A DNA stretch of 64,000 nucleotides. It comes from Symbiodinium natans (taxonomy: Eukaryota; Sar; Dinophyceae; Suessiales; Symbiodiniaceae). Location: NCBI GenBank assembly GCA_905221605.1, contig CAJNDS010000008.1, positions 162,501 through 226,500 of the forward strand. Reading direction: 5' to 3'. The notes beneath the pieces are model-generated. The model had not been told where the DNA came from. It searched no databases and saw only the letters and a program-made list of their open reading frames with translations. A program made the translations under genes and the position numbers. The stretch's first letter is position 1; each line of letters starts with the position of its first letter. Of the stretch, positions 1-9,100 are shown piece after piece.

Positions 1-259
1 AGAGCCACATTCCCGTACAGGCGCTCGCCTGAGCTGCCCTAAGAGCCACAATTCGGTACACGTCGCCCGCCTGAGCCTCTCAAGCCTTCTGTTGGAGGCC
101 ACATTCCGGTACCATTGGCCTACGGTCTAGGGTTTGGGGTGGAGGGTCTGCTCCTGCTCAATCCCGCAGGTCAGGCATCGTGGCATGGGACATCCAATAG
201 TGTCCAGGCCAAGGTCGTCCGAAGCAAGTCCTAAACCTCAAACCCTAAAACACCCTCAC

Positions 260-367
260 ATTCAGCTTCAAGAGGTTCCATCGATGCTGCCGGGAAATGA
301 GCAAAAAATCGATTGGGAACGATGGGAACGAAGCCTTCTTTAACTTGGACACGGACTCCGTCAGCGG
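260..367 (-). CDS. Putative exon, unassigned (copy A)
   Basis: The minus strand reads a TG-rich tract ending GGTGCAG, an open stretch with LTESVSKLKKASFPSFPIDF, then GTGAGG. The duplicate at 53479-53587 keeps the frame of the first half. Copy A has a 2-nt length difference in the second half, so it may be a decayed exon. Function unknown. Confidence 0.3.
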
Positions 368-409
368 CTGCACCAACACTCACCTGCACAAAAACGAGAA
401 CACGCATAC

Positions 410-571
410 ACGCACACCGGGCACACAGGCCGCGCACGCACACGCGCATGTGTACACTCACGCACACACACACACAAAGAGAAAAGCTAAACCCTAAGCC
501 CTCAACCATAAGAAAATACGTGTATATTATATATATATATATACATATAGATATATACACACATATATATA
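410..571. repeat. CA and TA microsatellites
   Basis: A (CA)n-rich tract near 425-476 is followed by a (TA)n-rich tract near 525-570. Copy B has matching tracts near 53625-53885. On the minus strand the TG tract lies just upstream of the putative exon at 260-367 and could serve as a pyrimidine-rich region. Confidence 0.85.
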
Positions 572-650
572 GAAGAACAAAACGCCGCCCTCATAAGTAG
601 GGTTGAGGCAATTCAAGCGCCATTCAGAAGAACAAAAAACAAGACAACAA

Positions 651-727
651 TTTTTTAGGGACAGTACGGCACTTCGAAGGCCTGAGGTGCTGGCAGGCCT
701 TCAAAGTGCCGTACTGTCCCTAAAAAA
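651..727. repeat. Foldback hairpin, founding unit of the cluster
   Basis: The arm from TTTTTTAGGGACAGTACGGC is repeated inverted, ending at TGTCCCTAAAAAA, with about 34-nt arms around a loop of roughly 9 nt. The same core recurs many times in both orientations downstream to about 1665. Confidence 0.8.
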
Positions 728-1017
728 CCAATCCCAGAAGCAGAAAGTGCCGTACTGTCCCTAAAAAAGGCCCTCTTCCAAAGATTGGTTTTTTAGGGAC
801 AGTACGGCACTTTGAAGGCCTGAGGTGCTGAAAGTGCTGTACTGTCCCTAACAAACCAATCCCAGAAGCAGAAAGTGCCGTACTGTCCCTAAAAAACCTA
901 AAAAACCAATTCTGGTGGCCTATACAGACAGGCCCTCTTCCAAAGATTGGTTTTTTAGGGACAGTACGGCACTTTGAAGGCCTGAGGTGCTGAAAGTGCT
1001 GTACTGTCCCTAAAAAA

Positions 1018-1710
1018 CCAATCTTTTCGTGAGGGTCTACCTGTATAGGCCTCCAGAATTGGTTTTTTAGGTTTTTTAGGGACAGTACGGCACTTTCTGC
1101 TTCTGGGATTGGTTTTTTAGGGACAGTGCGGCACTTTGAAGGCCTGAGGTGCTGAAAGTGCTGTACTGTCCCTAAAAAACCAATCTTTTCGTGAGGGTCT
1201 ACCTGTATAGGCCTCCAGAATTGGTTTTTTAGGTTTTTTAGGGACAGTACGGCACTTTCTGCTTCTGGGAGTGGTTTTTTAGGGACAGTGCGGCACTTTG
1301 AAGGCCTGCAGTGCTGAAAGTGCTGTACTGTCCCTAAAACCCCAATCTTTTCGTGAGGGTCTACCTGTATAGGCCTCCAGAATTGGTTTTTTAGGTTTTT
1401 TAGGGACAGTACGGCACTTTCTGCTTCTGGGAGTGGTTTTTTAGGGACAGTGCGGCACTTTGAAGGCCTGCAGTGCTGAAAGTGCTGTACTGTCCCTAAA
1501 AAACCAATCTTTTGAAGAGGGGCTGCCTGTACAGGTCCCCAGAATTGGTTTTTTAGGTTTTTTAGGGACAGTACAGCGTTTTCCGCTTCTGGGATTGCTT
1601 TGTTAGGGACAGTACAGCACTTTCAGCCCTTCAAATCCCCAAAGTGCTGTACTGTCCCTAAAAAACCAATCTTTTCGTGACGGCCTGCCTTGTAATTATA
1701 GGCCTCCAGA
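1018..1710. repeat. 162-bp tandem repeat of the inverted-repeat cassette
   Basis: The motif CCAATCTTTTCGTGAGGGTC or a variant starts near 1018, 1180, 1343, 1505 and 1667, a period of 162-163 bp. Each unit contains the AGGGACAGTACGGCACTTT core in both orientations. The last two copies are the most diverged. Confidence 0.85.
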
Positions 1711-2700
1711 ATTGGTTTTTGTTTGTTCAGAGAGCACATTTCAGCAGCAATAAAGCTAATTCAACTATTTGTTAAAAACTGTGATGTAAGTAACATTTTA
1801 TCTAATCGATGTAATGCCTAAATGACGCGACGAGGTCAAGTTTCCTGATAAGTAGGCTTTAATTAATCTAATTTGCTTGGCTTTACAACTGTCATTCATT
1901 TAGTCTGGTTGAGGTTGAAGTAAAAAAAGGATAGACATTTAGTTAGTTGAATGCTATCTAGCTCTTAGAATAAGAAACTAAATGTAGTTTTTTCTTGGGA
2001 AGGCCTATTAAAGTATTCGTTTAAAGTAATTAATCTAGGCAGGCTGAACCAATTGAATTGTTGTTAAGGATCGTGGCTTGTTTAATTTAAATTATCGAAT
2101 TCGTTTAGTTAAGGGTATACTAATTAGTTTCATTCATTTGCTTCACCTTTAAGTAAACTAAATCCACAATTGAAATGATTTTGACTACATTAATATCAGC
2201 AAACAAAAGGCCGTAGTTACTGTTCTTAGTAAGTTTAGTTCATTGAATTCCTTTAGTTAATTATTGGTCTACGAACTCAATTTATTTACTTAACCCTTCA
2301 GAAGACTAATCAAATTGTTGGAAAGACTTTACGTATGTTATTTTCCAGAAACGAAAAACTTTAGTTAAATTAAGCACTGTGCTTGTTCACGAAAAGAAGA
2401 AGGAACATGTTTTAGCTCATTCAATGAATGCTTAAGTGAAGCCATTAGGTCAGGTTCCCTATTACGCATTATGTTTTAATTAATGTAGTGTATGAACAAG
2501 TTTAATTACAGGCCTGTCTTTTCTAGCACAGAAGCAAAAACACGTGTAACATGATTTCGTCGCACGCTGTGTTGCACTGCTTGCTGCGTCTGTCGCCTAT
2601 GTGTTGGGCAGTATCCTCCATTCCGTTCATGCGATTCAAAAAACACGTTTTTTAGTAACTCCTACGAAAAACACACTCTTTTATAAGTAAAACCTAGGCG
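1711..2700. other. AT-rich non-repetitive block
   Basis: About 1 kb of AT-rich DNA, with many TTAATTAA-like words and no telomere heptamers, contrasts sharply with the rest of the window. No open frame over 60 codons and no RNA gene could be recognised. It lies wholly inside the insertion absent from copy B. Confidence 0.6.
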
Positions 2701-2823
2701 CTACGGGGGGGGGGGTAGCATATATATATATATATTAGCATATATATATATACACATGTCTAACATAATGAAGAACAAAACAAGAACATAATCTGAGCCC
2801 TCAACATTCACCTGCTGAAGCAG

Positions 2824-2891
2824 CCGAGGTGCTCTACGCTTTCCTCGCCTTTTGCTCACAGCTTCTGTTGCAAAAGGCCGGGGCAGCCCTT
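2824..2891 (+). CDS. Putative exon E0 (copy A)
   Basis: Acceptor GAAGCAG precedes an open frame reading EVLYAFLAFCSQLLLQKAG, then GTGGTT. The island recurs at 53950-54016, where the donor is GTGGGT and one base is missing near the end. The peptide is hydrophobic or amphipathic. It starts with 2 nt of a split codon and ends in phase 0. Confidence 0.4.
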
Positions 2892-2897
2892 GTGGTT

Positions 2898-3117
2898 TTT
2901 AGGGTTTAGGGTTTGGGTTGGGGTTTAGGGTTTAGGGTTTAGGGTTTAGGGTTTAGGGTTTAGGGTTTAGGGTTTATAGTTTAGGGTTTAGGGTTTAGGG
3001 TTTAGGGTTTAGGGTTTAGGGTTTAGGGTCTAGGGTCTAGGGTCTAGGGTCTAGGGTCTAGGGTCTAGGGTCTAGGGTCTAGGGTCTAGGGTCTAGGGTC
3101 TAGGGTTTAGGGTTTCA
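2898..3117 (+). repeat. TTTAGGG array with homogenised GTCTAGG block
   Basis: Perfect TTTAGGG heptamers give way near 3029-3107 to about eleven consecutive GGGTCTA units before the canonical unit returns. Local spread of one variant points to slippage or unequal exchange rather than fresh telomerase addition. Confidence 0.9.
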
Positions 3118-3852
3118 ATTCTTGGCTTGGGGTTGAGGATGTAGGCTTGTCGGCTGAGGTTGTTTTTTCTTGGGGCCCCCCAACGCATGAGGACGTTCCA
3201 AGGAACCCTAATTAAGCTCTAAACCCTAAACCCTAAACCCTAAACCTAGACCCTAAACCCTGAACCCTGAACCCTAAACCCTAAACCCTAGGCCGCTTGG
3301 ATCTCCCAGGACCCGTTTCTATTTATGTTTTTAGTGTCCTGGGTGCCTTGGAGAATGACCCGGTTTAGGGCTTAGGGTCTAGGGGTTTAGGGGTTTGGGG
3401 TTTAGGGTTTAGGGTTCAGGGTTTAGGGTTTAGAGTTTAGGGTTTAGGGCCGGGTTGCTGGGGCGTGCATGAGGGCTTTGGAGCTTCGGGATTTGAGCGT
3501 TTGAGATTACGAAATACACAATAAATACGCAACTAGATCTATGGGCCGGACATTACAGAATGCAGTATTTTTTAAGAAACGATGCACTACGATTAGTCTG
3601 AAGTGTTGCGTTTTCATGCTACTCAGCTTGAGGCGCGATATCTTCTAAGCCTTGTAGTCTCTCGAGGTACATTCCTGAGGAGCCCTAAGTGGGTGAAACG
3701 CGTAGCTTTAGTGCCGAGCGCGACAAAGGGTTTCGCCGAGGCTTGAGTGTGTGGGTTTAGGGTTTAGGGTTCAGGGTTTGGGGTTTAGGGTTTGGGGTTT
3801 AGGGTTTAGGGTTTGGGGTTTAGGGTTTAGGGTATCTGAATGCTTGCAGCAG
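3118..3852. other. Mixed arrays and short islands
   Basis: Contains short heptamer arrays (3220-3290 C-rich, 3363-3455 G-rich, 3756-3832 G-rich). Between them are islands partly shared with copy B near 54070-54430. An open stretch near 3665-3746 ends in TGA, but no convincing splice pair was found, so it is not called. Confidence 0.5.
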
Positions 3853-3930
3853 GTTAGCGCATTTGCCATGGCGCATCCATCGCTGAGTCATCTTCGCAGC
3901 AGAAGCCGCACAATTGACGGAAGCCTGGGC
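3853..3930 (+). CDS. Putative exon, 26 codons
   Basis: Acceptor TTGCAGCAG, then 26 whole codons (VSAFAMAHPSLSHLRSRSRT and onward to GSLG), then GTGACA. Phase is 0 at both ends. It is absent from copy B. TTTAGGG arrays lie on both sides. Confidence 0.4.
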
Positions 3931-4034
3931 GTGACAGGGCATGTGATGCCACCTCGAGGACTCATTTTTAGGGTTTGGGGTTTAGGGTTTAGGGTTTAGG
4001 GTTTAGGGTTTAGGGTTTAGGGTTTAGGGTTTAG

Positions 4035-4162
4035 GGGCGCCTGCAAATATGCCGACAAGCCAGGTTCTGCATTTGCAGTTGATGGAGGAGCAACGCCTGC
4101 AGAATCAGATGATCACCAATCAACTGTCAATGATGCAGCAAGCTCATGCAAGCACCGCTGCA
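4035..4162 (+). CDS. Putative exon, Gln-rich
   Basis: The island directly follows a TTTAG acceptor at the end of an array. It reads MPTSQVLHLQLMEEQRLQNQ and continues to QAHASTAA, then GTGCAC. The Gln/Leu-rich pattern suggests a coiled coil. Moving the acceptor by one heptamer changes the frame, so the true start is uncertain. Absent from copy B. Confidence 0.4.
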
Positions 4163-4270
4163 GTGCACACACCCTAAACCCCAAACCCCAAACCCCAAAC
4201 CCCAAACCCTAAACCCTAAACCCTAAACCCTAAACCCCAATCCCTAAACCCTAAACCCTAAACCCTAAAG

Positions 4271-4349
4271 ATGACATTCTGACCAATCTGGATCCGACTT
4301 TTAAGTTCGAACTGCAAGAATGGTCACGTGACTACCGAGCCACTTTGAA
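4271..4349 (+). CDS. Putative exon
   Basis: A CCCTAAAG acceptor precedes DILTNLDPTFKFELQEWSRD and further codons to TLK. The donor would be GC (GCTCAA), which dinoflagellates tolerate. Its phases do not match the neighbours cleanly, so the boundaries are provisional. CCCTAAA arrays flank both sides. Confidence 0.35.
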
Positions 4350-4480
4350 GCTCAACCCTAAACCCTAAACCCCTAAACCCCTAAACCCCTAAACCCTAAA
4401 CCCTAAACCCTAAACCCTAAACCCTAAACCCTAAACCCTAACCCTAAACCCTAAACCCTAAACCCTAAACCCTAACAAAG

Positions 4481-4528
4481 TATTCAGACATCGTTGAGCA
4501 CGGCGAACTCCACAAGAAGTTCAAAAAC
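4481..4528 (+). CDS. Putative exon, 16 codons
   Basis: Acceptor AACAAAG, sixteen codons YSDIVEHGELHKKFKN, then a consensus GTGAGC donor. Phase 0 at both ends. The exon lies between two CCCTAAA arrays. Confidence 0.45.
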
Positions 4529-4574
4529 GTGAGCCCTAGAAGCCCAAACCCTAGAGTAGAAAGTCAGCACTCAA

Positions 4575-4800
4575 GAGCCCCTAACCCCCAATCCCTAAAC
4601 CCGAAACCCTAAACCCCAAACCCCAAACCCTAAACCCTAAACCCTAAACCCTAAACCCTAAACCCTAAACCCTAAACCCTAAACCCTAAACCCTAAACCC
4701 TAAACCCTAAACCCTAAACCCTAAACCCTAAACCCTAAACCCTAAACCCTAAACCCTAAACCCGAACCCTAGACCCGAAACCTGAATCCCTAACCCTAAA
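4575..4800 (-). repeat. CCCTAAA array
   Basis: About 25 near-perfect heptamers in C-rich orientation end in AAACAG, which reads as the acceptor for the exon at 4804. Smaller C-rich arrays lie at 4171-4269 and 4355-4475. Confidence 0.9.
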
Positions 4801-4803
4801 CAG

Positions 4804-4893
4804 GTCTTGCATGGAGCCGACTTCTTGGTGGCCACCACCCGTCTGTGCATCTCACTCGAGGAACTTCCAACAGGCGGAGTCTTCGAGTTTGGG
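4804..4893 (+). CDS. Putative exon, 30 codons (copy A)
   Basis: The CCTAAACAG acceptor comes from a telomere-like array. Thirty codons follow, including GADFLVATTRLCISLEELPT, then GTCAGG. Copy B (54663-54752) is exactly 90 bp too, with the same AG and GT. The copies differ by two synonymous and four replacement changes. Confidence 0.45.
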
Positions 4894-5168
4894 GTCAGGG
4901 TTTAGGGTTTAGGGTTTAGGGTTTAGGGTTTAGGGTCTAGGGTCTAGGGTCTAGGGTCTAGGGTTTGGGTGCAGCTGTGCAGAGGTGCAGAGGTGTAGGG
5001 TTTAGGGCGTAGGGTGTAGAGGTGTAGGGTTTTGGGTGAGGGTTGTGAGCGGCCTGAGGGGTGTAGGGTCTCGGGATCATTGGGTCGGGGGTTGGCCTAT
5101 ACTTTCCCGGGGAGAGGTCTGCGGTTAAGGGTCAAGGGTTTGGGGTCTAGAGCTTAGGGTCCGACTAG

Positions 5169-5254
5169 TCAGTTTCTAAAATGTATAACCAGAACTTAGA
5201 ATAAGGACACTAGCGTCCTGATTCAAAGTTTTGGTTATACATAATAGAAACTGA
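5169..5254. repeat. 86-bp imperfect foldback
   Basis: TCAGTTTCT near the left end matches AGAAACTGA at the right end, with about 40-nt imperfect arms. The shape is MITE-like. The surrounding AT-rich stretch has no counterpart in copy B. Confidence 0.7.
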
Positions 5255-5430
5255 CAACATGTGTAGTTCCAGCATCTTCTTCATGTTAACGTACTGACTA
5301 GGACATATATTATAACCTTTAAACACCCACCAACCTTCAGAATACCATCAACCGTGATGTTTTGACCCACCACCCCCCCTGAAATATTTTAGTTCTGGAG
5401 GTTGCTTGAGTTTGATAATTTTGTCTGATC

Positions 5431-5576
5431 CGTACGTACATAATACTACCGTTCTATAGAACGTTAGTAGTATGTACTTACGTGCATACTAACGTTCTAT
5501 AGAACGTTAGTGTACGTACAGCGCTATTCTCCATAAGCTTACAGGAATATGTACATGTCAATTTTCCTGTAAGCTT
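5431..5576. repeat. Cluster of perfect palindromes
   Basis: CGTACGTACA and TGTACGTAC bracket 5431-5519, which contains two copies of the palindrome AACGTTCTATAGAACGTT or near-copy. A second inverted pair, AAGCTTACAGGAA and TTCCTGTAAGCTT, follows at 5534-5576. All could extrude hairpins. Confidence 0.8.
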
Positions 5577-5589
5577 GTAAGAGAATTTT

Positions 5590-5840
5590 CAGTGTCTCTT
5601 TATATAAATTTATGTTTTATACGAAAAGTATATGATTATGAAGAAAATACATTAAATTAATACAAACTAAAAATACGATAGCAAATGTATTAGTATGATT
5701 ACTAAAATTATGAAGACTGTTTCTGGGTCTTTGGGACTTTCCAGATTTACCAGACTGGCCAAACTCCCGACACCAACCCTGCTTACAAATTAATAGCCGC
5801 AACTCCCTCAAATAGACTTTGGGTACCAGACCAACCTAAG
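5590..5840. other. AT-rich to unique spacer
   Basis: The first part is AT-rich. The second part, from about 5765, matches copy B near 55025-55096 and leads into the putative exon at 5841. The minus-strand 64-codon open frame here has no conserved counterpart and is not called. Confidence 0.5.
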
Positions 5841-5888
5841 TTGGGATCATTTATCCTGTACTACTATAATCCCATCAGGCATACAAGG
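5841..5888 (+). CDS. Putative exon E4b (copy A)
   Basis: Acceptor CCTAAG, 16 codons LGSFILYYYNPIRHTR, donor GTGCAC. In copy B (55097-55150) the exon is 54 bp: the length difference is exactly two codons and the frame is kept. An in-frame indel favours a coding history. Confidence 0.4.
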
Positions 5889-6048
5889 GTGCACGGACCA
5901 TAGATCGCGATCGCTTCAGGGTCCCTAAACCCTGAACCTAAACCCTAAACCCTAAACCCTAAGCCCTAGACCCCAAGCCCTAAGCCCTAAGCCCTAAACC
6001 CCAAGCTCCAAGCCCTGAGCCCTATCCGTATGGATGTAAAGAGTCCAG

Positions 6049-6133
6049 GCTGGCAGGCGCGATCTCGGTCCCAGCAGGGCGTGTACGCTTCCCTCGGCTG
6101 CCTCATTGTGGGCATCTTTGTGACCACGCAGGC
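6049..6133 (+). CDS. Exon E5 of the multi-exon gene
   Basis: Acceptor GTCCAG; reads WQARSRSQQGVYASLGCLIV then GIFVTTQ; ends before GCGCTT (GC donor). Copy B (55288-55372) is also 85 bp and has GTGTCT at the donor. Third-position differences are frequent. It contains a hydrophobic segment. Phase: 2 nt in, 2 nt out. Confidence 0.5.
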
Positions 6134-9100
6134 GCGCTTAGTAATTTCGGGTTGGGGGTTTGAAAGGCCGAAACCCTGAACCCTAAACCCTGAACCTGAA
6201 ACCCTAAACCCTGAACCCTAAACCCCAAGCCCTGAACCCGAATTAATCCCTAAGCCCCAAACCCTGAACCCTAAACCCTAGTTTGCCCAAGAGTGCCCCT
6301 CGCCGCTTTTGAGGGGTGGGGAGGGTTGGGCACTTAAGGCCAGGAAGGGGTTGGGGGCTGGGGGTAGGGTTTAGGGTTTAGGGTTTAGGGTTTAGGGTTT
6401 AGGGTTTAGGGTTTAGGGTTCAGGGTGTAGGGTTTAGGGTTTAGGGTTTAGGGTGCGGAGCTGCTGCTGGTATTGTAGAAAAGAGTTAGTGTTGGGAGTT
6501 GGAAGGGTTAATGAACCCGGAAAACATGTTTGGCTCAAGACTGGGCCATGTGCCTGGTAGTAAAAGGTGAGTGCCCTGCGGTTTGGGTTTGTTGTGTGGT
6601 TGATCCAGGGAAATCAAGGGTTTCTGTTGGGGTTGACTCTTCGGTTTCTCGTCCCCCTTCGGTTTCCCCCCGTAGGTTATGAGCCCAAATTAGGCTCCCT
6701 GTGGGTTGGTTAAGATTTTGTCTTTGTTTGGTGCCATGGATATGATGCGGCGTCGATCTGAACCTGGACCATTATCGGCGGCCAATGATGCCGAAGAAAA
6801 TCGTGGTGATGGGGGTGAAGAACGACAACAAATGGTACAGGCGCTGACAGATGGTAGGGAGGTTGCAATGATACAACCAACGTCTCAGGTGGAAAACGAA
6901 GTGGTTCCGGTTCCAGCAGCGAATCCTTTCTGGAGCGAGCGGGCTCATGAAGAAATGAGACTGAGGCAATCAAGGCCAGCAAGTCTCCCTGCGAGCGGAG
7001 GGGATAGAAGTGGTGAAGAAACAAGAAGGCCACCGTCGTTGCCAGAACTTCGGGATCGGGAACCTGTCCCAGCTGAGAGGCCATCGTCAGGTTTGATGGG
7101 CCAGATGGAAAGAGGTAATATCGGTGAGACACAAGGCGAGGAAGAGCTTATTCCTGATCTGAGTGGTGAAGAGCAAACTGAAGATATGGCGGTGGTGAAG
7201 CGTGCGCTGAAAGAGTTGCTTGTGCAGACAAAGGAGCTGGGGAACAGGTTGCATCGGGTGGAGGAGAAAAGCTATACCTCTGCTGCATCTGGGTCAGCTT
7301 CAAGGGCACGGAGCTCTGGAGTGGTGGACGCAAACACGGCATATCCTCTAGGAATGACTCCAGAGAAGCAGTACCTGCCAGGACAAGTTTTCTACACTGA
7401 TGGTATGGGTGGTTTCTGGACTGTGTTGCCTGATGGGACATGGCTGCCGATTGAGGGCTACGACCTCCCAAAGGGTTGTGACCTTCAACCCTTGCCTGAG
7501 CCCAGAAAAGGGGATGTTCACGTGGAGGATGAGAAGGAAGTGCCAATGATGCACGTAACTGAAGGGAAGAAACCCTCCAGATTGCCTCCATTGAATTACC
7601 CCATGGGAGGTTCTGCAAGTGGTGGATATGCAAGTGGACCACCTGGTTTAACACATGTTCCGATTACTTCCTTGCCGTCAGGCGTTGATGGTTCTGCCGC
7701 ACTGTTGGGAAATCAGCCCGGTTTTGTTTCAGCTCGGGAAACTTCAGCGCAAGAGAACTCAGCAGGATCGGGTGGATATACAATGGTAGATGATGTTCCA
7801 TATCGGTGGAAAATGATTGCTGGGAAGTTGGAATTAGAAAAGGTTCCGCTTACAGCGTTTACGCCCGGAATGGGACATGGACTGCCGCAAGGGCCTGGTG
7901 GAAGGGTCAGCTTACCTCCTGGAGCTGTGGTGCCACGTGGTATGCCAAACATTGGTGATAGTTCTGGAACTGAACGTCCGGAGGCTCTTGGGAAGCATGT
8001 GATGAGCCTTCCTACTTTGGCAGACTATACACCAAGCAATCCGACGGCACTAGGTGATTGGATCGCAATGATCGAGCCAATGCTGTCTTCGCTGACAGAT
8101 ACAGGAAGAGTGTGGTGGCAATCCGTCTATACAAAGGCGTATGAGGCGTACGCCAAATGGTTGAGTGTCTCTCCGCTGGAAAGGTTGGGCATCAAGGCTG
8201 AGCTGGAAGGGCTCAAGGGGGTTCGAACTGTGCATGTTTTGTTGGAGCAGAGAGCGGTGTCTTTGCTGCTACAGGCGATTCCGGAGAGATTGAAGACCGA
8301 GATCGTTTCCACTCGAATGTTGGGGTCGGTGATGATATTTTACAAGTTGCTGACAGTTTACCAACCAGGTGGAGCAAACGAGCGCAGCACAATGTTAAAC
8401 TTCTTGGTGCAACCATCCTCAGCAACCTCGATCTCGGAGGCTATTAAGGGAGTGCGACAATGGGCGCAATGGCGTTCCCGGTTAAGGGAGCTGCGAGCAT
8501 CCGAGCCGGATGCTACCTTGCTTATCAAGGGATTGGATGCTTTATCATCCGCGTTGCTGGCAAAACACCCTACGGTGCATTTCAGAGTGGCATCCTTCCG
8601 GGAGAAATTGGGGGTGGACTACTCGCCGACCTCTGAAACTGCGACACAACTAGCTGAAATGTTACAAGCAGAATTCGAACTGCTATTGCATAGCGCTGGT
8701 GAACAAGAGGTGAAGCAGGACTCGGACGCCAAGAAAAGGGCCAGGTTAAACAAGGCCCAAAAGGGAACTGGTGACGAGACGGAGGAGGGTGACAAAGGCA
8801 AAGGGAAAGGAAAAAGGTACAGCGGAGATGGTGAACGTCCTTTCTGTTGGATATATGGGAAGACAGAAGCAGGCTGCAAGTTCGGATCACGTGCAAATTT
8901 CGCCATGACAAGGACTCCCTGGAGCGTGGAAGATGTTTTGAATGTGGGGCCGTTGGCCATTTACAGCCGCAGTGTCCATACAAAGATGGTGTAAGTTCCA
9001 ATGCGGACTCAAATCCTGAAAGGAATAGATCTAAAGGGAATTCTCCCAAAGGGGGAAAGGGCGGCAAAGGTGCAAAATGGGGAAATGCCAAAAAGGCAGA

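Larger units (their letters stand above)
572..2781. mobile_element. 2.2-kb insertion flanked by 12-bp direct repeats
   Basis: GAAGAACAAAAC occurs at 572-583 and 2770-2781, bounding about 2.2 kb that is absent from copy B, where one GAAGAACAAAAC stands at 53896-53907. The block holds an inverted-repeat cluster (651-1710) and an AT-rich stretch. No long ORF is present, so any mobile activity would depend on proteins made elsewhere. The direct repeats look like a target-site duplication. Deletion between short repeats in copy B is the alternative. Confidence 0.5.

Noticed and set aside
651-1710. CRISPR array
   Set aside because: Repeats are inverted as well as direct, spacers are themselves repeated, and the context is eukaryotic.
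3751-3999. Open frame with repeated GLGFRVWGLGFRV as a protein
   Set aside because: It is translated TTTAGGG/TTTGGGG repeat with one short island; only the island at 3853-3930 is kept as a candidate exon.
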